Shown here piece by piece: positions 1-7,681 of a stretch of 34,540 nucleotides of DNA. The stretch is from a bacterium (GTDB lineage: Bacteria > Desulfobacterota > Binatia > UBA1149 > CAITLU01): contig PIVZ01000004.1 of NCBI GenBank assembly GCA_003354045.1, positions 1-34,540 on the forward strand. The letters are read 5' to 3'. The position numbers were made by a program, and so were the translations under genes. Position 1 is the stretch's first letter, and every line of letters starts with the position of its first letter. The notes under the pieces are model-generated. The model did not search any database, had not been told where the DNA came from, and saw nothing but the letters and a program-made list of their open reading frames with translations.

Positions 1-378
1 ACGATCAGCCTCGATCCGGGACTCAACGTGATCGACGCGGGTGACTTCCGCGTACGTGAGAACGGGGTGCTGACCCTAGACGGCGGTCCGGACGACGTCG
101 TCATCTTCCGCGTCTCGGATGTGTTCCGGATCAGTACCCAATCGGATACGGTTCTGAGCGGCGGTCTGGTGCCAGAGAACGTGCTGTTCTACGGCACGGG
201 CGCCACGTGTTACGTCGGTGTCGATGCGGTGGGATCGGGCTCGATCTTCTGTCCGAACACTGCCGACCTACACATGAGCACAGGGGCTCTGTGGACCGGA
301 TCCTTCCTCGGCAGCAGTGGCGAGGTGTTCTACGGGATCGATACCACGTTGATCCACAAGCCGTTCACCGGCCGCTAG
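1..378 (+). CDS. C-terminal fragment of a secreted/surface beta-rich protein (ice-binding-like DUF3494 or choice-of-anchor-like), 5' truncated by window edge
   Basis: Frame open from the window start: TISLDPGLNVIDAGDFRVRENGVLTLDGGPDDVVIFRVSD...VLFYGTGATCYVGVDAVGSGSIFCPNTADLHMSTGALWTGSFLGSSGEVFYGIDTTLIHKPFTGR*; family assignment is by general pattern only. Confidence 0.4.
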   Translation, partial: TISLDPGLNVIDAGDFRVRENGVLTLDGGPDDVVIFRVSDVFRISTQSDTVLSGGLVPENVLFYGTGATCYVGVDAVGSGSIFCPNTADLHMSTGALWTGSFLGSSGEVFYGIDTTLIHKPFTGR

Positions 379-395
379 AGCGGCGGAAAGAAGAC

Positions 396-438
396 GGGAC
401 AGGTACGAGTTTCCTTACGGGAAATTCGTACCTGTCCC
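396..438. repeat. Long inverted repeat/hairpin, 19-bp arms (GGGACAGGTACGAGTTTCC / GGAAATTCGTACCTGTCCC) with a 5-nt loop
   Basis: Arms 396-414 and 420-438 are complementary with one G-U wobble; located 18 nt after the stop of the first CDS. Confidence 0.85.
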
Positions 439-647
439 GGGCGCCTCCCACCGGGCGTCGGCGAAGTCCCGTCTGCGGCCTCCGGCGCGGGGATGGGCCC
501 CAGGTGTTCCCTTCGAGGAAGGGGACGACGGCCGCCACCCCGGCGCTGCCTTCTCGGAACGGCAGAATTCCCTTTCGCGGCAGGCCCTTATATAAGTAAC
601 AACTCGCGTCCTTGGGCCACGGGGACAGTTAGCGGCGATCGGTCCCG

Positions 648-2093
648 ATGCTCTTCAATTCCCTAGAGTTCCTGATCTTCTTCCCGCTGGTAGCGGCAGC
701 GTACTTTATGTTGCCCCACCGCTTCCGATGGGTGCTCCTGCTGGTGGCGAGCTACTACTTCTACATGTCGTGGAAGGTCACGTACGCGGTGCTGCTGGTT
801 GTGACGACGGTGGTGGCCTATGTGGCGGCGCTGCAGATGGGCAAGACCGACGACCCGGGCCTGCGCCGCGCGTGGCTCGTCTTCAGCCTTGTCCTCAATC
901 TGGGAATCCTTTTCGTATTCAAATACTTCAACCTGTTCAGCGACACCGGTGAGGCGGTCCTGGCGGCGGCCGGCCTTCCCTACCAGCTACCGAATCTGGA
1001 CGTTCTGCTGCCGGTCGGCATCTCGTTCTACACCTTCCAGACTCTGAGCTACTCGATCGACGTTTACCGCGGCGATCGCGGCACCGAGCGCGACTTCGGA
1101 ACGTTTGCACTCTACGTATCGTTCTTCCCACAGCTGGTGGCCGGCCCGATCGAGCGCTCGACGAGGCTTCTTCCGCAGCTCAAGGAGAGCTTCGACTTCG
1201 ATTACAAGCGGGTCACCGACGGGCTCAAGCTCATGGCGTGGGGCTTCTTCAAGAAGCTCGTGATCGCCGACCGGCTCTCCGTCTACGTGGACCAGGTCTA
1301 CAACAACCCGACCGAATACAGCGGCCTGCCGTTGATTATCGCCACGGTCTTCTTCGCCTACCAGATCTACTGCGACTTTTCCGGATACTCCGACATCGCC
1401 ATCGGCGCTGCCCGTGTGATGGGCTACAACCTGATGGAGAACTTCCGCCAGCCGTACTTCTCCAAATCGATACAGGAGTTCTGGCGGCGCTGGCACATCT
1501 CGCTGTCTACCTGGTTCCGTGACTACGTCTACATTCCCCTTGGAGGGAGCCGCGCGAGCCGCAGCCGCTGGTACTTCAACCTGTTCGTGGTCTTCGTGGT
1601 AAGTGGCCTGTGGCACGGCGCCAACTGGACGTTCGTGGCCTGGGGCGCCCTGCACGGCTCTTACTTGATTCTCGGCCTGGCTACACGAGATCTGCGTGAG
1701 CGCGTGGCCGAGGCGGTGGGCCTGAATCGCTCGCCGCAGTTCCGCAAGGTGGTGCAGATGGCCATCACCTTTGCGCTCGTTCTGTTTGCCTGGATCTTCT
1801 TCCGCGCCAACGACATTTCAGATGCACTCTACGTGGTCGGCCATCTCTTTACGGGCGTGGATTTCACGACGGATTACTACCTCGCTATGGGCGTCCAGGA
1901 GTTCTGGGTCGGCGTGGCAGCAATCGCCCTTCTAGAGGCCGTTCACTTTGCTCAGCGGCGCGTCCGCATACGCGGATACATAGCCGAGCGGCCGGTTTGG
2001 GTGCGCTGGTCGTTCTACTATGCCTCGGCGATGCTGTTGATCATGTTCGCCAAGACGGACGCTCCCAAAGCGTTCATCTACTTCCAGTTCTGA
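648..2093 (+). CDS. MBOAT family (AlgI-like) membrane-bound O-acyltransferase
   Basis: 481 aa, MLFNSLEFLIFFPLVAAAYFMLPHRFRWVLLLVASYYFYMSWK...; LVAGPIERSTRLLPQL, EFWRRWHISLSTWFRDYVYIPLGGSR, VSGLWHGANWTFVAWGALHG motifs. Confidence 0.95.
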   Translation: MLFNSLEFLIFFPLVAAAYFMLPHRFRWVLLLVASYYFYMSWKVTYAVLLVVTTVVAYVAALQMGKTDDPGLRRAWLVFSLVLNLGILFVFKYFNLFSDTGEAVLAAAGLPYQLPNLDVLLPVGISFYTFQTLSYSIDVYRGDRGTERDFGTFALYVSFFPQLVAGPIERSTRLLPQLKESFDFDYKRVTDGLKLMAWGFFKKLVIADRLSVYVDQVYNNPTEYSGLPLIIATVFFAYQIYCDFSGYSDIAIGAARVMGYNLMENFRQPYFSKSIQEFWRRWHISLSTWFRDYVYIPLGGSRASRSRWYFNLFVVFVVSGLWHGANWTFVAWGALHGSYLILGLATRDLRERVAEAVGLNRSPQFRKVVQMAITFALVLFAWIFFRANDISDALYVVGHLFTGVDFTTDYYLAMGVQEFWVGVAAIALLEAVHFAQRRVRIRGYIAERPVWVRWSFYYASAMLLIMFAKTDAPKAFIYFQF

Positions 2094-3121
2094 TGGGTAC
2101 GAATCGCAACAGCATGGCGGATCTACTGCGCACCGTTCTATCGGCCAACGAAGGCTGGATGGCGGTGCTGCGTCTCGGCGTGAGCGCCGCCATGTTGACG
2201 GGGCTGGTCGGGCTCGGCTGCCTGGCGATCATCTTGGCGCCGATGCGTTCCGGCAGCTACCTGGCCGCCGCCGCCGACAAGCAGGCGCGGCTTCAGGACA
2301 CCGCTTCTCCGAAGCTGGTCTTCTTGGGGGGCTCCAATCTTTCCTTTGGTGTGGACAGCCCGGGGCTCGAGGAAAGGCTCGGCTATCCGGTCGTCAACAT
2401 GGGGTTGGGCATGAACATGGGGTTGCGCTTCATGCTCGACTCCGTGCAGCCGCATCTTCACTCTGGAGACGTCGCGATCGTCAGCCCGGAGTACCAGATG
2501 TTCTTCGGCCTCTACAATGGCGACGACGAGCTCTTCGAGGTGCTGGACGCCTTTCCCGAGGGGTACCGCTTCATCCGCTCGCCGGCGCAGATCTACAGGC
2601 TGGTCGAGCGCTCGCCGACGCACCTGAAGCGCAAGTTCAACCGCATGATGAACGCGCTGTTCGGCCGCAAGTCATCTACGGACTGTCTCTACTGCCGCTC
2701 TGCCTTCAACGAGTACGGTGATCTCGACCTGCACCTGGACAAGGAGCGCAGCGACATCTCGCAGATGCCGTTGCTGCGCGAGCAGGAACGCGGCGTGCCT
2801 GTCGATCCGCAGGCGATTGCCGGCGTCAACGATTTCTACCGGACCGCAGCGGCCAAAGGCGTGCGCGTGTTCTTCATGTATCCGCCGGTTCCGGAGCCCA
2901 TGTACCAGGAGGACCGAGAGCAGGTCGAGGATCTCCACGCGCGGCTGAGCGAGGAGCTCGAGGCGCCCATTCTCGGTCCGCCGGCGTCGCATACCTACCC
3001 GATCGAGTACTTCTTCGACTGGGTCTACCACTTGACCGGCGAGGGCCGCGATATCAGGACGGCCGATTTCGTGGCCAGGCTGGGGCCGATTCTGGACCGC
3101 GGCCGCGCCGCCGGCCGCTGA
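2093..3121 (+). CDS. SGNH/GDSL-like membrane-anchored protein, probable partner of the MBOAT acyltransferase
   Basis: ATG overlaps the MBOAT stop (TGATG); N-terminal TM segment then LVFLGGSNLSFGVDSPGLEERLGYPVVNMGLGMNMGLRFMLD...GDVAIVSPEYQMFFG, typical of SGNH-like MBOAT partners. Confidence 0.8.
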   Translation: MGTNRNSMADLLRTVLSANEGWMAVLRLGVSAAMLTGLVGLGCLAIILAPMRSGSYLAAAADKQARLQDTASPKLVFLGGSNLSFGVDSPGLEERLGYPVVNMGLGMNMGLRFMLDSVQPHLHSGDVAIVSPEYQMFFGLYNGDDELFEVLDAFPEGYRFIRSPAQIYRLVERSPTHLKRKFNRMMNALFGRKSSTDCLYCRSAFNEYGDLDLHLDKERSDISQMPLLREQERGVPVDPQAIAGVNDFYRTAAAKGVRVFFMYPPVPEPMYQEDREQVEDLHARLSEELEAPILGPPASHTYPIEYFFDWVYHLTGEGRDIRTADFVARLGPILDRGRAAGR

Positions 3122-3197
3122 CGGGCTGCGTTTCCGGCCGGGCTGATTTCGACATTGTAAGACAGGCGCGCTTCGACCATCATGGCCGGGCGTCAGC

Positions 3198-6100
3198 GTG
3201 AGCCCGATGAAGTGCCCCAAGTGCCAGCACCAAAACCAGGCCTCGGCCAAGTTCTGTCAGGAGTGCGGCCAGCCTTTCGCATCGGCATGTGCGAGCTGCG
3301 GGATGCCACTGCCCGCAGCGGCCAAGTTCTGCATCGAGTGTGGGCATCCGGTGGCCGAGCGCGCAGCGCGCCCCAGCCCGGCTCCTGAATCCTACACGCC
3401 TCCCCATCTGGCCGAGAAGATTCTACGCTCGAAGGGAGCGATCGAAGGTGCGCGCAAGCAGGTGTCGGTCCTTTTCGCCGACGTCAAGGAATCGATGTCG
3501 TTGGCCGAGACCGTGGACCCGGAGGCCTGGCACCGCATCCTCGACGGCTTCTTCGCCATTCTCTCCGACGGTGTGCACCGCTTCGAGGGGACCATCAACC
3601 AGTACACAGGTGACGGTGTGATGGCGCTGTTCGGGGCGCCGATAGCGCACGAGGACCACGCCCAGCGGGCCTGCTACACGGCGCTCTTTCTTCTCGACAA
3701 GCTGGCCAGCTACGCCGAAGAATTGCGCCGCAAAGAAGGGCTCAATTTCTCGGTCCGCATGGGGATCAACTCCGGCGAGGTCATCGTAGGCGCCATCGGC
3801 GACGACCTGCGTATGGACTACACGGCGCAGGGCCACACGGTCGGCATGGCCGCTCGCATGGAGGCGCTTGCCGCAGCCGACAAGGTCTATCTGACCGATG
3901 ATACGGCGACCTTGGTGAGGGACTACTTCGACCTACGCGACCTCGGCCGCTTCCGCGTCAAAGGCGTGCGCGGCCAGCAACGGGTCTACGAGCTTCGCGG
4001 CGTCGGTGCACACCGGACGCGGCTGGATGCCGCGCGTGCGCGTGGACTCTCGCGGTTCGTCGGTCGCCACGAGGAGATGGAGCGCCTCGAAGCCGCTCTC
4101 GATCGCACCCGTAACGAGAGCTCGCAGATCATCGGCATCGTCGGCGAGGGAGGCGTCGGCAAGAGCCGGCTCTGTTACGAGTTCACGGAGCGCTGTCAGG
4201 CGCGCGAGATTCCGGTGGTTTCGGGACACTGCGTGGCGCACGGGAAGATGATCCCGTTCCTGCCGGTGCTGCAGATCCTGCGCGCACATCTCGGCATCGA
4301 GGAGACCGACAGCGCGCGGGCAGCCCGCGAGAAGATCGCCGGGCGTCTGTTACTGGTCGATCCCGGCCTTGCCGACGCGCTGCCCGTGGTCTTCGACTTC
4401 CTCGGCGTGCCGGACCCACAGAAGCCGGCACCGTCGCTGGATCCCGAACCGCTCAGGCACGTGCTCTACGGTGCACTCGAGAAGATGGTCCAGGCCCACG
4501 AGGAAGAGATGGACGTGATCGTGGTAGAGGACCTGCAGTGGATAGACGGCGCCAGCGAGGCGTTCTTGGCGCACTACATCGAGATGTTGCAGGAGAGGAA
4601 CTGCCTGTTGCTGCTCAACTTCCGGCCCGAGTACCGGCCGCAGTGGGCCGACAGGCCCTTCTACCAGCAGATCGAACTCGGCCCGCTCGGTGACGACGCA
4701 CTCGTCGAGCTGTGCAAGGACCTACTCGGCACGCACGAGTCCACCGTCGCGCTGGCCGAGAACATCCGCGTGCACACGGCCGGCAATCCGTTCTTCATCG
4801 AAGAGATAGTCCGCGCCCTGGTGGAGGCCGGGAGTCTCGAGGGCAAGCGCGGCAAGTACCGGCTGACGAGGCCGGTGGAGGACGTGATCTTGCCGCCGAC
4901 GGTGGAGTCCCTGCTGGCCGCCCGCATCGACCATCTCGGCGAGCAGGACAAGACAGTTCTGGAGACGGCCGCCGTCATCGGTAAGGAGTTCGCCGAACCG
5001 GTGCTGCGTCGCGTGACCGAAGTATCGGACACCGACTTGGCTATTTCTATCGATCACTTGCGCGAGAAGGGATTCGTTTACGAACGCGAGGTCTATCCTG
5101 AAGTCGAATACGCCTTCAGTCACCCTCTCACTCAGGAGGTGGCCTACCGTTCCCAGCTCTCCGAGCGGCGTGAGCACGTGCACGGTCGCGTGGCCCGTGT
5201 GATTACCGAGTTTTATGCCGACAAGCTCGACGAGCAGGCCGCGCTGCTGGCCGTTCACTGGAAGGGAGCAGGTGAGTTCCTCGAGGCCGCCAAAGCGCGC
5301 CGCCGCGCCGCCGACCACGCCGATACCAAGGACGTGGAGGCGGCCCACCGTCACTGGAAGAAGCTGGTCGGGTTGCTCGACCGGATACCCGAGTCGAGCG
5401 AGAAGCTCGAGCTGGCGGTGGCCGCGGCCGAGGGCATTCTCAGTGTCTGCTGGCGGCTCGGGCTTCCCCGCAAGGAAGCAGACGAGGCATTTCGACGGGG
5501 CAAGAAAGTGGCCGCGGCCAGCGGAGATCCGACGGCGCAGGCGAAGGTGCTTCTTGCCTACGCCACGGTCAAGACTTTTGCCGGCGAGCTCGAACGCGCC
5601 CTCGAGGTCTGCGAGGAGGCTTCCGTTGTTCTGGCTGAAAGCGACGACCTGGGATTGCGACTGGCGCTTACCGGACGCCGCGCTTATCTCAATATGCTAG
5701 CCGGTAACTTGACCGAGTCGCTGGAGATCTTCGACCAGAACTACGAGCTTGCCGGCGGAGAGAATCGCCACGAGGGGGTGCCGGCCGGCGACCACATCTT
5801 CATGTACGGTATGCGCGCCCTGCCCTTGCTCTATCTCGGTGAACTGGACGATGCCGGGCGTGTGCTCGAGCGCGGGATCGAGCGTGGCCTCCAGGCCGGT
5901 GAGCTCGGCACCGTCAATGCCCTGCGCGGTTTCGCCGTTACCCACGCCTGGTTCCGCGGGGATGCGCCAACGGCGCTGGCACTCGCGCGTGCGCAGGTCG
6001 AGTATGCAGATGGGATGCCGAGCATTGCGCTCAAGGCCAGCGCCTACGATTCTCTCGGCGTCGCCAACATGATGACGAAGCAATGGGACGACGCCGTGAG

Positions 6101-6560
6101 CATTTTCGAAAACGCGCTGCGTCTCTCACGCGACAGCGGGACCCTGCTCCAATCCGAGGCCTTGCTGCTCGCGAACATGGCCGAGGCCTACCGAGGCAGC
6201 GGCCAATACGAGCTGGCGCGCGGCTATGCCGAGGAAGCGATGAAGGTTGCGCGCAAGCGTGGCACGGCAATGCACGAGTGCCGCGCAAACCTGTTCCTTG
6301 GCCGCGTACTGGTCAGGAGCGACAACGGAAGTTCCGCCAAGAAGGCTGAGAAGCCTCTCAAGCGCGCTCTCGCCATAGTCGAGAAAACCGGAGCGAGGGC
6401 CTACGAGCCCTTCGTGCGGGTGGAGCTGGCAGCACTGGCATTAAAGCGCGGCGACGACAAGACCTTCGACCGGCACTGCGAGCGTGCCTGCGAACTCTTC
6501 AGCGAGATCGGCGCTGCGGCCCATGCCGAGAGTCTCGACGTTCCCGGCGTTCAGTCGTAG
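3198..6560 (+). CDS. Zinc-ribbon + class III adenylate/guanylate cyclase + AAA/STAND ATPase + TPR multidomain protein
   Basis: Two CxxC...CxxC zinc ribbons (MKCPKCQHQNQASAKFCQECGQPF; CASCGMPLPAAAKFCIECG), cyclase core VSVLFADVKESM...GDGVMALFGAPIAHEDHA, Walker A GIVGEGGVGKSRL, Walker B-like MDVIVVEDLQWID, C-terminal helical repeats. Confidence 0.92.
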   Translation: MSPMKCPKCQHQNQASAKFCQECGQPFASACASCGMPLPAAAKFCIECGHPVAERAARPSPAPESYTPPHLAEKILRSKGAIEGARKQVSVLFADVKESMSLAETVDPEAWHRILDGFFAILSDGVHRFEGTINQYTGDGVMALFGAPIAHEDHAQRACYTALFLLDKLASYAEELRRKEGLNFSVRMGINSGEVIVGAIGDDLRMDYTAQGHTVGMAARMEALAAADKVYLTDDTATLVRDYFDLRDLGRFRVKGVRGQQRVYELRGVGAHRTRLDAARARGLSRFVGRHEEMERLEAALDRTRNESSQIIGIVGEGGVGKSRLCYEFTERCQAREIPVVSGHCVAHGKMIPFLPVLQILRAHLGIEETDSARAAREKIAGRLLLVDPGLADALPVVFDFLGVPDPQKPAPSLDPEPLRHVLYGALEKMVQAHEEEMDVIVVEDLQWIDGASEAFLAHYIEMLQERNCLLLLNFRPEYRPQWADRPFYQQIELGPLGDDALVELCKDLLGTHESTVALAENIRVHTAGNPFFIEEIVRALVEAGSLEGKRGKYRLTRPVEDVILPPTVESLLAARIDHLGEQDKTVLETAAVIGKEFAEPVLRRVTEVSDTDLAISIDHLREKGFVYEREVYPEVEYAFSHPLTQEVAYRSQLSERREHVHGRVARVITEFYADKLDEQAALLAVHWKGAGEFLEAAKARRRAADHADTKDVEAAHRHWKKLVGLLDRIPESSEKLELAVAAAEGILSVCWRLGLPRKEADEAFRRGKKVAAASGDPTAQAKVLLAYATVKTFAGELERALEVCEEASVVLAESDDLGLRLALTGRRAYLNMLAGNLTESLEIFDQNYELAGGENRHEGVPAGDHIFMYGMRALPLLYLGELDDAGRVLERGIERGLQAGELGTVNALRGFAVTHAWFRGDAPTALALARAQVEYADGMPSIALKASAYDSLGVANMMTKQWDDAVSIFENALRLSRDSGTLLQSEALLLANMAEAYRGSGQYELARGYAEEAMKVARKRGTAMHECRANLFLGRVLVRSDNGSSAKKAEKPLKRALAIVEKTGARAYEPFVRVELAALALKRGDDKTFDRHCERACELFSEIGAAAHAESLDVPGVQS

Positions 6561-7600
6561 CCGGGGCGACCCGCCTCGTTCCACTCGTTGAACATCTCGA
6601 AGAAATCCGGGCCCATCGGGTCCACGCCACGGATCGGCATGGAGGCTCTGCGCACCGTAAAATCGAAAGGGGACAACTTGGCCGCTCGTTGGAAGTGATC
6701 CTCTGCCGCCGCGATGCGATCGTTCTTGTGGAGATGCCACGCCACCGCGAACTCGGTGCGGGCAAGCTGCTCCCCGAAGGTCGGCATGCGCTGCTCCGGT
6801 CGCGGCTTGCACTCGCCCTCGGGTAGCTCGCCGCTTCTTGCCCAGTGCCGTAGCGCCTCGATATGCGGCGCCGACTCCTTACCGTGAAAATCGATGAAGG
6901 CGTCGTTCGAGAACTCGATGTCGTTAGGCCGTACGATGTGGCCGGCCTCGTCGATCCACACCACGGTCGGGACGTTGATCATCGAGTAGAGCTCGGCCAC
7001 TACGTGCTCGGTGTCGATCAGGCTCGGATGCGTGGGGGCCGCCTCCTCGATGTAGGGTCGAGCTTCCTCGGGGCTGCTGTCGAGCGCCACGGTTATCACC
7101 GTGAAGCCGTTCTCGGCGAGTTCCGCGTGTAGTTCCTGCCAGACCGGCAGGTCGTGGCGGCAGCCTCACCAGGAGGCGTACGCGACCAGCAGTACCTTCT
7201 TGCCTCGGTAATCAGAGAGGCTGTGTGGCTTTCCTGCCAGGTCGGGCAGCGTGAAGTCCGGGGCCTCGAGCGTGGCCAGGCTTGCGCTGCGCTCGGCCAC
7301 GGCGACGCCTATACCTATCACTTTCTCGTCGAGGTCGGTGACCAGCGGACGTGAGATGCGCTCGCATAGGACGCCGAGATCGACGCCGGCCTCGGCCACC
7401 AGCCCGTCGCCGTTGGGTAGGCAGACGCCTCCCTTGCACAAGCCCTCCGGCTCGAGCCGCCAACCGAGCGTGCGCTCGAGTTCCGCGGCCGGCAAGAACG
7501 GAGTTCCGCCGTCCAGATGCACCTGTGCCGGGGTCGCCCGGCCATTATCTATCATTGTGAATTGATCGTTAGTCGTGGGCATACTGGAACAATAGGACAT
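6551..7600 (-). CDS. Candidate selenoprotein: thioredoxin-like/redoxin-domain protein with Sec encoded by in-frame TGA at 7166-7168 (about 349 aa, Sec145 if start is at 7600)
   Basis: ORFs 7166..7600 and 6551..7099 are in the same frame; the intervening sequence reads APDFTLPDLAGKPHSLSDYRGKKVLLVAYASW-[TGA]-GCRHDLPVWQELHAELAENGFTVITVALDSSPEEARPYI...NVPTVVWIDEAGHIV. TGA occupies the Cys position of a redoxin W-C-G-C site; SECIS-like hairpin directly downstream. Confidence 0.85.
7135..7151 (-). promoter_or_regulatory. Putative bacterial SECIS apical hairpin
   Basis: Minus strand CCUGCC-GGUCU-GGCAGG: 6 perfect bp, 5-nt loop GGUCU starting 21 nt after the UGA; loop matches the GGUCU of the E. coli fdhF SECIS. 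A possible lower stem CCGC/GCGG lies outside it. Confidence 0.8.
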
Positions 7601-7681
7601 TCAATTGACGCGTGCCAGGCCTTTTTCTGGCGTACGTTTCCTTCATGAACGCCACCGCGGATCAGGCGTGTAAGCACCGGT

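Noticed and set aside
207-599. 130-aa ORF overlapping the first CDS and the inverted repeat
   Set aside because: Arg/Pro-rich out-of-frame translation across a non-coding hairpin; no coding support.
7166-7168. TGA as a simple nonsense mutation or sequencing error
   Set aside because: Considered, since TGC to TGA is a single change. Position at the redox Cys, intact frame on both sides and the matched SECIS-like hairpin make Sec the better explanation, though re-sequencing is still worthwhile.
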